Notes under the pieces: generated by a model | What the model was told of the DNA's origin: nothing | What the model saw: only the letters and a program-made list of their open reading frames with translations | The model's database searches: none | In this document: positions 10,501-18,800 of the stretch, piece after piece | Layout: each line of letters begins with the position of its first letter | Numbering within the stretch: position 1 is the first letter of the stretch | NCBI RefSeq assembly: GCF_020010905.1 | Contig: NZ_JAGJBY010000001.1 | Span: 5,042,001-5,106,000, forward strand | Length of the DNA: 64,000 nt | DNA from: Streptomyces acidiscabies | GTDB taxonomy: Bacteria; Actinomycetota; Actinomycetes; Streptomycetales; Streptomycetaceae | Reading direction: 5' to 3' | Position numbers and translations under genes: made by a program

Positions 10501-13500
10501 CTCGTGCTGTTGGAGCGGTTGTCGGATGCTCGGCGGAATGGGCATCGGGTGTTGGCGGTGGTGCGGGGGTCGGCCGTCAATCAGGACGGGGCTTCGAATG
10601 GGTTGACCGCGCCTAATGGGCCTTCGCAGGAGCGGGTGATTCTGGCGGCGTTGGCCAGTGGGGGGCTCTCGACCGGGGACGTGGATGTGGTGGAGGGGCA
10701 TGGGACGGGGACCACGCTCGGGGATCCGATCGAGGCGGGGGCGCTTCTCGCTACGTATGGGCAGGGGCGTGAGGTTCCGCTTCTTCTGGGGTCGGTGAAG
10801 TCGAATATCGGGCATACGCAGGCGGCTGCTGGGGTCGCCGGGGTTATCAAGATGGTGATGGCTTTGCGTCGGGGGGTGGTGCCGGGGAGTTTGCATGTGG
10901 ATGCTCCTTCGCCGTTCGTTGAGTGGGAGTTGGGTGCTGTGCGGGTGGTGGGGGAGAACGAGGCGTGGCCTGAGGTGGGGCGGGTGCGGCGGGCTGGGGT
11001 GTCGTCGTTCGGGGCTTCGGGGACGAATGCGCATCTGGTTGTGGAGCAGGTGCCGGAGGAGGAGGGGGCTGTCGAGCGGCGTGAGGGGGGTGTGGTGCCG
11101 TGGGTTGTGTCCGCTCGGAGTGAGGGGGCGATGCGTGCGTTGGTGGGGCGGCTGGTCGGGTGGGGTGGGTCTTCTGCCGACATTGGTTGGTCGTTGTTGA
11201 GGGGGCGGGCGGTGCAGGAGTGGCGGGGGGTTGTGTTGGGGGGTGGGGCGGAGGTTTTGGCTGAGGGGGAGGTGACGCAGAAGGGGGAGACGGTCTGGTT
11301 GTTCAGTGGGCAGGGGAGTCAGGTCGTCGGGATGGGGGCCGGGTTGTATGAGCGGTTTCCTGTGTTTGCCGAGGTGTTCGATGAGGTGTGTGACCTCTTA
11401 GGGGGCTCGCTGAGGGAGACGGTTTTCCGGGGGCCGCAGGAGTTGTTGGATCGTACGGAGTGGGCTCAGACCGGGTTGTTTGCGGTACAGGTGGCTCTGG
11501 CTCGGCTCTGGGAGTCCGTTGGTGTGAAGCCGGATGTGGTGATCGGGCATTCGGTGGGCGAGATTGCGGCGGCGTACGTCGCCGGGGTGTTCGATCTCGC
11601 GGATGCGTGCAAGGTCGTGAGTGCGCGGGCTCGTTTGATGGGTGCTCTTCCTGAGGGCGGGGCGATGTGTGCAATTGAGGCCACGCGGGGGGAGGTTGAA
11701 GAGGCTGGTGTGAGTATTGCGGCCGTGAACTCGGGTGACTCCACGGTGATTTCCGGTTCCGTCGGCGAGGTGGAGCGGGTTGCGGAGGCGTGGCGGCGGA
11801 AAGGGCGCCGTACGAAGCGGCTTCAGGTGAGCCATGCTTTCCATTCCGCGTTGATGGAGCCGATGCTCGACGACTTCGCTGAGGTCCTGAGCGGCGTCGC
11901 CTTCAAAGAGCCGTCTCTTCCGCTGCTGAGCAATGTGTCCGGCACGCTCGCGGGGGCGGAGATCGCGACCCCGGAATACTGGGTGCGGCACGTTCGTCAG
12001 CCGGTTCTCTTTCAGCCCGCGATTGCTGAAGTCGCTGACAGGGCTGGTGTGTTCGTGGAGATCGGGCCCGGTCCGGTGCTGATCACGGCTGCTCAGCACA
12101 CGCTGACTACAACTCCGGTTCTCACCGCGTCCCTTGCCGAAGGCCGTCCGGACGACGTTGCTTTCATGCAGGCGATGGGGCGTCTCTACACCGCTGGATA
12201 TTCCGTCGATTGGTCGCCCTTCTTCCCCACCGACCCCGCGCCCCAGATCGTCGACCTCCCCACCTACCCCTTCCAACGCCAACGCTTCTGGCTGACCCCC
12301 AAGAAGACGGCCCCGGGAGAACTCGGCCACCCCCTCCTGGACACGGCAGTAGACCTGGCCGACCGCAGTTCCCGCGTGTTGACGGGGCGCGTGTCCCGGT
12401 CGGGAGCGCCGTGGTTGGTGGATCACGAGGTGGGGGGTGTGGTGTTGGTGCCGGGGGCTGCGTTGGTGGAGTGGGCGCTCAGGGCCGGGGACGAGGTGGG
12501 GTGTGCTGTGGTGGAGGAACTGGCCTTGCAGGCGCCCATGGTTGTGCCGTCGGACTCGGCTCTTCGTGTTCAGGTCGTGGTGGACGAGGGTGATGGTGAC
12601 GGGCGTCGCGAGGTGCGTGTCTACGGCCGTTCCGACGACGAATGGACGTGCCACGCAACCGGCGTTCTGGCTCCGGAGCCTCCCGAACCTCCTACGGCAA
12701 CCTCCTGGCCCCCGCCCGGCGCCGACCCCATCGACGTGACCGACTTCTACACCCGCACCGCCTCCCTCGGTTACGCCTACGGCCCCGCCTTCCAGGGCCT
12801 GCACGTGGCCTGGCGCCACGGCGACGACCTCTACGCGGAGGTCACCCTCCCCGAAGCCGCCGGCTCCCCGGACGGGTACGGCATCCACCCCGCCCTCCTG
12901 GATGCCACCCTCCACGCGGCCCTCCTCCTCACCCGGCCCGAAGGTGACGGCGAGATCTGGCTTCCCTTCAGCTGGAACAACGTCTCCTTGCGAGCGGAGA
13001 ACGCCAGAACTGTTCGAGTGCACCTTTCCTCGGGTGAACCAGGTGAACCAGACGAACACCAACGCGAGATCCACCTCCACGCCACCGACACCGCCGGAAC
13101 GAACGTCCTGACCGTCGGCTCGGTCACCCTCCGCCCCGTCGACGTCACCCAGTTGCGAACCCACGACGAGGGCCTGTTCACGGTGGAGTGGGCACCCCTC
13201 CCGACCCCGGAAGCGGACGCCGAGGACCCCGTCGTCCTGATCGCCGACGGCGCTGAACTCCCCGCCGTCGACCGAGTGCTGGCCGAGATACAGGCGTACC
13301 TCGCCGCCCCCGACGAACCCCGCCCCCTGCTGATCGTGACCCGGCGTGCGGTGTCCCCCGACGGTGCCGACGTGGATCCGACAGCCGCAGCCGTCTGGGG
13401 CCTGGTCCGCAGCGCGCAGTCGGAGCACCCGGGACGTCTCCTCCTCCTGGACACGGACGCCGACATCCCCCGGACCGCTCCCGCCCTCGACGAACCCCAA

Positions 13501-15795
13501 CTCGCCCTGCGTGACGGCACGTTCTACGCCCCCCGCCTCGTCCCCACCCGTTCCCTGCCCCCCGACCGGGCCTGGCGGCTCGACAAGGGCGCCGACGACA
13601 CCCTGGAGACCATCGCCCCGATCCCCTACCCCGAGGTCACCGCACCCCTCGCCCCCGGCGAGGTCCGCCTCGGCATCCACGCCGCCGGTATCAACTTCCG
13701 TGACGTGCTGGTCGCGTTGGGCATGGTCCCGGGACAGATCGGGCTGGGCGGTGAGGGAGCCGGTGTCGTGACGGAGGTGGGGCCCGGCGTCACCCATCTC
13801 GCGGTCGGTGACCCCGTGATGGGCGTACTGCGCGGCTCCTTCGGCCCGTTGGCCGTCACGGACACGCGCATGATCGCTCCGGTTCCCGAAGGGTGGAGCG
13901 CGCGGCAGGCGGCGGCCGTGCCGGTCGCGTACCTGACGGCCTGGTACGGGCTGGTGGAAGTGGCCCAACTCCAGCTGGGCGAGCGGGTGTTGATCCACGC
14001 CGCGACGGGCGGGGTCGGGATGGCGGCCGTGCAGATCGCCCGACATCTGGGCGCCGAGGTGTTCGCGACCGCGAGTCCCGCCAAGCATGCTGTGCTGGAG
14101 GAGTTGGGGATCGACGAGGCGCATCGGGCGTCTTCGCGGGAGTTGGGGTTCGCGGAGAAGTTCGGGCGCGTGGACGTCGTACTCAACAGCCTCACCGGTG
14201 ACTTGATCGACGAGTCTTTCCAACTCCTCGGTGCGGGTGGGCGGTTCCTGGAGATGGGGAAGACCGATCTCCGGGACCCCGATGCGTACCCGGGCATCGC
14301 GTACACGGTGTACGACCTGGTCACCGATGCCGGGCCCGATCTCATCAGCCGGATGTTCGGCGAACTCGGTGCGCTGTTCGACTCCGGTCGGCTCGCGCCG
14401 CTTCCTGTGCGTGCCTGGCCGGTTGGGCAGGCCCGTGAGGCGTTCCGGTTCATGAGTCAGGCGCAGCACACCGGGAAGCTGGTGCTCGATGTGCCCCATG
14501 CCCTCGACCCCGAGGGGACGGTGCTGATCACCGGAGGGACGGGGGCGTTGGGACAGGCCATCGCCGAGCATCTGGTGAACGAGTGGGGTGTGCGGCGGTT
14601 GGTGCTGGCGAGTCGGAGCGGGGGCGGCGAGGGTGCCGCGGAGGGGCTGGACGCCGATGTGTCGTTCGCGGCCTTGGACGTCACCGATGCGGATGCCGTG
14701 GCCGAACTCGTCGCGTCCATTGAGGGGTTGACCGGCGTCATTCATGCCGCTGGTGTCCTGGACGATGCCGTTGTCACCGCTCAGACGCCGGAGAGCCTGG
14801 CGAAAGTGTGGGCCGTCAAGGCGGCCGGTGCGCGTCATCTCCACGAGGCGACACGGGACTTGGGGCTCGACCTGTTCGTGGTGTTCTCCTCGGCCGCCGC
14901 CACCCTCGGCAGTCCCGGCCAGGCCAACTACGCGGCGGCCAACGCCTATTGCGACGCCCTGATGCAACACCGCCGGGCCGAAGGGCTCCCCGGCCTCTCC
15001 ATCGGCTGGGGCATGTGGCAGAGCGGCATGACCGCCGGGCTCGGTGACACCGACCTGGCGCGGATGCGGCGCGGTGGCGTCAGGGCGATGAGTGCCGAGA
15101 AGGGGCTCGCCCTGTTCGACGCCGCGTACCGGCACGGCCGGCCCCACCTGATCGCCGCCGACCTCGACACGCGCGCCCTCGCGGGGAAGTCCCCGCTGCT
15201 TCCGGCCCGGGACAGCGGGCGGGGTTCCGGGCGGCCTGCCGCGTCCGTCGCCCGGCAGGACACCGACCTCGTCGGGAGGCTCGCCCTGTTGACCGAGGAG
15301 GAGCAGCACCGCACCCTCCTCGACCTCGTCCGTACGCACGCCGCAGCGGTTCTCGGGCATGCCGGTGCCGACGCCGTGCGGGCCGAAGTCCCCTTCCAGG
15401 ACCTCGGGTTCGACTCCCTCACCGCCGTCGAACTGCGCAACAGGCTGGCCGCCGTCACCGGGCTGAGGCTGCCCTCCACGTTCGTCTTCCGCCATCCCAC
15501 GCCGACCGCGATCGCGGGAGAGCTGCGGGAGCGGCTGTGTCCTGCGGCGAGCGACCCGTCGGCCCCGCTCTTCGGCGAGCTGGACCGGCTGGAGACGGTC
15601 CTCGTGGGGCATCCGTACGACGCGCAGACGCGCGGGCGGCTCGCGGCGCGCCTCCAGAGCCTGCTGTGGCGTCTGGACGACACCCCGGCGGGCGACGACA
15701 CACCGGCGGGCGCCGTCGCCGCCGACAACGGGCACCTCGACTCCGCGTCCGACGACGAGCTGTTCGAGCTGATCGACCGAGACCTTCCGTCCTGA
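4576..15795 (+). CDS. Bimodular type I PKS: KS-AT-DH-KR-ACP, KS-AT-DH-ER-KR-ACP
   Basis: A 3739-residue PKS. The N-terminal coiled-coil docking helix (about 1-35) fits the ATG start. Module A: KS (Cys near 203, EAHGTGT, KSNIGH), AT with GHSQGE near 628 and YASH near 729 (methylmalonyl-CoA), DH with HAVAGTALVP near 930, B-type KR (LDD near 1456, Tyr near 1512) and ACP (Ser near 1678). It should give an alpha-methyl trans-alkene. Module B: KS (Cys near 1905), AT with GHSVGE and HAFH (malonyl-CoA), DH near 2615, ER (NADPH loop near 3141), B-type KR (LDD near 3394) and ACP (Ser near 3612); it is fully reducing. The first KS departs from consensus around its dimer-loop region (SSPQLRILL for MDPQQRLLL, VETACSSS for VDTACSSS) but keeps Cys-His-His. 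A TTA leucine codon lies at 11398-11400. A C-terminal docking tail ends the protein. Confidence 0.97.
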   Translation: MASEEQLVDYLKRVAAELHDTRQRLRELEERHQEPVAVVGMACHFPGGVETPEDLWDLVAAGADAIEPFPTDRGWDLERIYHPDPENPGTCYVREGGFLAGADRFDAEFFGFSPREALASSPQLRILLETAWEALERAGIAPTSLKGSRTGVYIGSGTTGNQTQGDLEGKSSEGYAGTAPSVLSGRISFNLGLEGPAVTVETACSSSLVAMHLAAQALRQGECELALAGGVTVTSTPEVFTGFARQRGLAPDGRCKPFAAAADGTGWGEGAGLLVLERLSSARRNGHRVLALLRGSAVNQDGASNGFTAPNGPSQRRVIRQALASAHLSTSEIDAVEAHGTGTRLGDPIEAEALIATYGKDREDDRPLWLGSVKSNIGHTQAAAGVAGVIKMVMALRHELLPVTLNVDEPTPHVQWDGGGVRLLTEAVEWERGERVRRAGVSSFGISGTNAHVILEEAPLSDEASLAGEVSSVEEPELVPWVVSARSEAALEEQVRRVRELEASAVEVGWSLVTTRSVFEHRAVIVDGDVVSGVAGDVGPGPVLVFPGQGSQWVGMGAQLLDESPVFADRIAECEQALAPHVGWSLTEVLRGGGELDRVDVVQPVLWAVMVSLAAVWEGYGVRPAAVIGHSQGEIAAACVAGVLSLQDAARIVAVRSDALRQLQGRGDMASIGTGPDEVRALIGDHRPGVSVAVVNSASSTVISGPPGDIAAVVSEAEARGLRARLIDVGYASHNAQIDELREELTRRLSDVHPVAVSDVAFYSTVTAARIDTATLDTGYWVTNLREQVRFAETIKALQADGYRLFIEASPHPVLVLPMEETIDTGTIVPTLRRDHGTTHQLTLAAAQAFTAGADINWHHWFPTPPHPIDLPTYPFHHHHHYWLEVDTQGDARSMGLRRLEHPLLPAILSLADGALVLTGRLAASSGWLAEHAVAGTALVPGAALVEWALRAADESGCAGLEELTLQAPLVLPESGGLQVQVAVGAADEQDGRRELSVFSRPESGHDESWTCHAVGVLTPEPGDAPDELSGPWPPAGAEAVDIGDLYERAASAGYTYGPAFQGVRAVWRHGQDLLAEVELPGRTGADDGFGIHPALLDAALHPALLLDPEDPDGQELRLPFAWTGVSLWATGATAARVRLSPHGDTLRVTVADSAGTPVLGVDSLALLPVDPERLRSAARTGVDGLFTVEWTSVSGTAVEDLDCVTLGRDVPDLAALSEGRIPATVLVEVGVPSEGTVDERGRAVTEYTLRLIQDWLAEPRLADARLVLITRQAVAVQNTESVDAPAAAVWGLIRSAQAEHPGQFVLLDTGTGTGTDAGTDPGGDRTTLARALATGEPQLAVREGRPLVPRLTRATLPASTGPVLDPDGAVLIAGGTGMMGALVAEHLVRAWSVRRLVLAGRQGPDAPGARELAERLTGLGADVRIVSADLADAQATAELVASVDRLTGVIHAAGVLDDAVVTAQNSDRLATVWAAKASVAAHLDAATAHLPLALFLTFSSAAGVLGNAGQAGYAAANAFVDALVTHRRATGLPGLSIAWGLWARGSAMTRHLDDTDLARLRAGGLKPLLDDQGLALLDAARATADDTPMVVAAGVDVRALTADSVPPILRNVAGRIRRRAAVGSAADRAELETRLAGLDEDGRLRVVTDVVRESVAEILGYRSADDVRVEANFKDLGFDSLTAVQLRNRLSAVSGVRLPATIVFDHPTPRGLAAYLDTRLGGRVSAAPVAVPVSTGDDPIAIVSMACRFPGGVNSPEELWELVVGGVDAMGAFPTDRGWDLENLFHPDPDHPGTSYADEGAFLPDAGDFDAGFFGINPREALAMDPQQRLLLETSWEVLERAGIDPTSLKGSRTGTYAGVMYHDYAAGLTDGDGYAMLAGAGSVVSGRVAYTLGLEGPTMTVDTACSSSLVAIHLASQALRQGECDLALAGGVTVMATPEVFVGFSRQRGMAPDGRCKSFAAAADGTGWGEGVGLVLLERLSDARRNGHRVLAVVRGSAVNQDGASNGLTAPNGPSQERVILAALASGGLSTGDVDVVEGHGTGTTLGDPIEAGALLATYGQGREVPLLLGSVKSNIGHTQAAAGVAGVIKMVMALRRGVVPGSLHVDAPSPFVEWELGAVRVVGENEAWPEVGRVRRAGVSSFGASGTNAHLVVEQVPEEEGAVERREGGVVPWVVSARSEGAMRALVGRLVGWGGSSADIGWSLLRGRAVQEWRGVVLGGGAEVLAEGEVTQKGETVWLFSGQGSQVVGMGAGLYERFPVFAEVFDEVCDLLGGSLRETVFRGPQELLDRTEWAQTGLFAVQVALARLWESVGVKPDVVIGHSVGEIAAAYVAGVFDLADACKVVSARARLMGALPEGGAMCAIEATRGEVEEAGVSIAAVNSGDSTVISGSVGEVERVAEAWRRKGRRTKRLQVSHAFHSALMEPMLDDFAEVLSGVAFKEPSLPLLSNVSGTLAGAEIATPEYWVRHVRQPVLFQPAIAEVADRAGVFVEIGPGPVLITAAQHTLTTTPVLTASLAEGRPDDVAFMQAMGRLYTAGYSVDWSPFFPTDPAPQIVDLPTYPFQRQRFWLTPKKTAPGELGHPLLDTAVDLADRSSRVLTGRVSRSGAPWLVDHEVGGVVLVPGAALVEWALRAGDEVGCAVVEELALQAPMVVPSDSALRVQVVVDEGDGDGRREVRVYGRSDDEWTCHATGVLAPEPPEPPTATSWPPPGADPIDVTDFYTRTASLGYAYGPAFQGLHVAWRHGDDLYAEVTLPEAAGSPDGYGIHPALLDATLHAALLLTRPEGDGEIWLPFSWNNVSLRAENARTVRVHLSSGEPGEPDEHQREIHLHATDTAGTNVLTVGSVTLRPVDVTQLRTHDEGLFTVEWAPLPTPEADAEDPVVLIADGAELPAVDRVLAEIQAYLAAPDEPRPLLIVTRRAVSPDGADVDPTAAAVWGLVRSAQSEHPGRLLLLDTDADIPRTAPALDEPQLALRDGTFYAPRLVPTRSLPPDRAWRLDKGADDTLETIAPIPYPEVTAPLAPGEVRLGIHAAGINFRDVLVALGMVPGQIGLGGEGAGVVTEVGPGVTHLAVGDPVMGVLRGSFGPLAVTDTRMIAPVPEGWSARQAAAVPVAYLTAWYGLVEVAQLQLGERVLIHAATGGVGMAAVQIARHLGAEVFATASPAKHAVLEELGIDEAHRASSRELGFAEKFGRVDVVLNSLTGDLIDESFQLLGAGGRFLEMGKTDLRDPDAYPGIAYTVYDLVTDAGPDLISRMFGELGALFDSGRLAPLPVRAWPVGQAREAFRFMSQAQHTGKLVLDVPHALDPEGTVLITGGTGALGQAIAEHLVNEWGVRRLVLASRSGGGEGAAEGLDADVSFAALDVTDADAVAELVASIEGLTGVIHAAGVLDDAVVTAQTPESLAKVWAVKAAGARHLHEATRDLGLDLFVVFSSAAATLGSPGQANYAAANAYCDALMQHRRAEGLPGLSIGWGMWQSGMTAGLGDTDLARMRRGGVRAMSAEKGLALFDAAYRHGRPHLIAADLDTRALAGKSPLLPARDSGRGSGRPAASVARQDTDLVGRLALLTEEEQHRTLLDLVRTHAAAVLGHAGADAVRAEVPFQDLGFDSLTAVELRNRLAAVTGLRLPSTFVFRHPTPTAIAGELRERLCPAASDPSAPLFGELDRLETVLVGHPYDAQTRGRLAARLQSLLWRLDDTPAGDDTPAGAVAADNGHLDSASDDELFELIDRDLPS
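11320..12294 (+). repeat. Long direct repeat, malonyl-AT block, copy 2
   Basis: Collinear with 1-975 at a constant offset of 11319 bp. It carries the TTA codon at 11398, absent from copy 1. Confidence 0.85.
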
Positions 15796-15812
15796 CCAGG
15801 AGTGGAGCAGAC

Positions 15813-18800
15813 ATGCCGGGCACGGAGGACAAGCTTCGCCACTATTTGAAACGGGTCACGGCAGACCTCGGCCAGACCCGCCAGCGGCTGCGCGACATAG
15901 AGGAACGCGGCCGGGAACCGGTGGCCGTCGTCGCGATGGCCTGCCGTTACCCCGGTGGGGTGACCTCCCCCGAGGAGCTGTGGGACCTCGTCGCCTCGGG
16001 CCGCGACGCCATCGAGGAGTTCCCCACCGACCGTGGCTGGGACCTGGGCGGCCTCTACCACCCCGACCCCGACCACCAGGGCACCACCTACGTCCGCGAA
16101 GCCGGATTCCTGCGCCACGCCACGGACTTCGACGCGGACTTCTTCGGCATCAACCCCCGCGAGGCCCTCGCCACCGACCCCCAGCAGCGCACGCTCCTCG
16201 AAGTGGCCTGGGAACTCTTCGAACGCGCCGGCATCGACCCCGCCACCCTCAAGGACACGCCCACCGGCGTGTACGCGGGTGTCTCCAGCCAGGACTACAT
16301 GTCCGGCTCCGGAGTGCCGAAGGCCGTCGCCGGGTACGCCACCACCGGCACCCTCTCCAGCGTCATCTCCGGGCGTATCGCCTACACCTTCGGCCTCACG
16401 GGGCCGGCCGTCACCCTCGACACCGCCTGCTCGGCCTCCCTCGTCGCGATCCACCTCGCCTGCCAGGCGCTCCGGCAGGGGGAGTGCTCGCTCGCTCTCG
16501 CCGGGGGCGTCACCGTGCTGTCCACGCCCACCGCGTTCGTCGAGTTCGCCCGCCAGCGGGGGCTGGCGCCGGACGGGCGGTGCAAGGCGTTCGCCGAGGC
16601 CGCGGACGGTACGGGGTTCTCCGAAGGGGCCGGGCTCGTCCTCCTCGAACGCCTCTCCGACGCGCGGCGCAACGGGCATCGGGTTCTCGCGGTCGTACGG
16701 GGGTCCGCCGTCAACCAGGACGGGGCGAGCAACGGGCTCACCGCGCCCAATGACGTCGCCCAGGAGCGGGTCATCCGGCAGGCCCTGGCCAACGCCCGGG
16801 TCACGCCGGACACCGTGGACGCCGTCGAGGCGCACGGTACGGGGACCACGCTCGGGGATCCGATCGAGGCGGGGGCGCTGGTCGCCACGTACGGGCAGGG
16901 GCGTGAGGTTCCGCTCCTCCTGGGGTCGGTGAAGTCGAACATCGGGCATACGCAGGCCGCTGCCGGGGTCGCCGGGGTCATCAAGATGGTGATGGCGCTT
17001 CGGCATGGGCTTCTGCCCGCGTCCCTGCACATCGATCGGCCCACGTCTCATGTCGAGTGGGAAGGCGTCCGGGTTCTCACCGAATCCGCTCCTTGGCCCC
17101 GGGGGGATCGGCCTCGTCGTGCGGGGGTTTCCTCGTTCGGGATCAGTGGGACGAACGCGCACTTGATTCTGGAGCAGACGCCTGAGGAGGAGGGGGTTGT
17201 CGAGCGGTGTGAGGGGGGTGTGGTGCCGTGGGTGGTGTCGGCTCGGAGTGCGGCGGCGTTGCGGGAGCAGGTGGGGCGGTTGGGTGGGGTGCGGGGGTCT
17301 CACGTTGATGTGGGGTGGTCGTTGTTGAGGGGGCGGGCGGTGCAGGAGTGGCGGGGGGTTGTGTTGGGGGGTGGGGCGGAGGTTTTGGCTGAGGGGGAGG
17401 TGGCTCGTAGGGGGGAGGTGGTGTGGTTGTTCAGTGGGCAGGGGAGTCAAGTCGTGGGGATGGGGGCCGGGTTGTATGAGCGGTTCCCGGTGTTTGCCGA
17501 GGCGTTTGACGAGGTGTGTGACCTCTTAGGGGGGTCGCTGAGGGAGACGGTTTTCCGGGGGCCGCAGGAGTTGTTGGATCGTACGGAGTGGGCTCAGGTC
17601 GGGTTGTTTGCGGTGCAGGTGGCTTTGGCCAGGCTTTGGGAGTCGGTGGGGGTTAAGCCGGATGTGGTGATCGGGCATTCGGTGGGCGAGATTGCGGCGG
17701 CGTACGTCGCCGGGGTGTTCGATCTCGCGGATGCGTGCAGGGTCGTGGGTGCGCGGGCTCGTTTGATGGGTGCTCTTCCTGAGGGTGGGGCGATGTGTGC
17801 AATTGAGGCCACGCGGGGGGAGGTTGAAGAGGCTGGCGTGAGTATTGCCGCCGTGAACTCGGGTGACTCCACGGTGATTTCCGGTTCCGTCGGCGAGGTT
17901 GAGCGGGTTGCGGCGATGTGGCGTGAGCGTGGCAGGAGGGTGAAGCGGCTTCAGGTGAGCCATGCTTTCCACTCGGCACTCATGGAGCCGATGCTCGACG
18001 ACTTCGCCGAAGTCTTGGGCGGCGTCGCCTTCAAGGAGCCGTCTCTTCCGCTGCTGAGCAATGTGTCCGGCACGCTCGCGGGGGCGGAGATCGCGACCCC
18101 GGAATACTGGGTGCGGCACGTTCGTCAGCCGGTTCTCTTCCAGCCCGCGATTGCTGAAGTCGCTGACAGGGCTGGGGTGTTCGTGGAGATCGGGCCCGGT
18201 CCGGTGCTGATCACGGCCGCTCAGCACACCCTGACCACCGAACCTGTGCTTACGGCTTCGCTCGCCGAAGGCTGGCCGGACGATGTCGCGTTCATGCAGG
18301 CGATGGGACGTCTCTACACCGCCGGGTACTCCGTCGACTGGTCCGTGTTCTTCCCCACCGACCCCGCGCCCCAGATCGTCGACCTCCCCACCTACCCCTT
18401 CCAACGCCAACGCTTCTGGCTAGCTGACCTCAAGGAACCCGAAGTCGCGGCCCAGGCCGACGAAGTGGGGTTCTGGGCGGCTGTTGAAGGCGGTGACGTC
18501 GAGGCGTTGTGCGACACCCTTCATCTCAAGAACGACGTGCAGCGGTCGGCTTTGGGGACCGTGTTTCCGGTGCTGGCGGAGTGGCGGCGGGAACGGAGTG
18601 AGCGGCAGGTCGTCGACGGGTGGCGTTATCGGGTCGATTGGCGGCGCGTTGAGCTTTCCGCGTCCGATGCTCCGGGGGCCTGGGTGGTCGTGGCGCCCGA
18701 TCGTGAGGGCTGGACTCGGGTGGTCGTCCAGGAGTTGGAGGCCGCCGGGGGCGCGGTGACCGTCGTCGGGGTCGGTTCCGATCGTGCGGAGACGGCTGCG

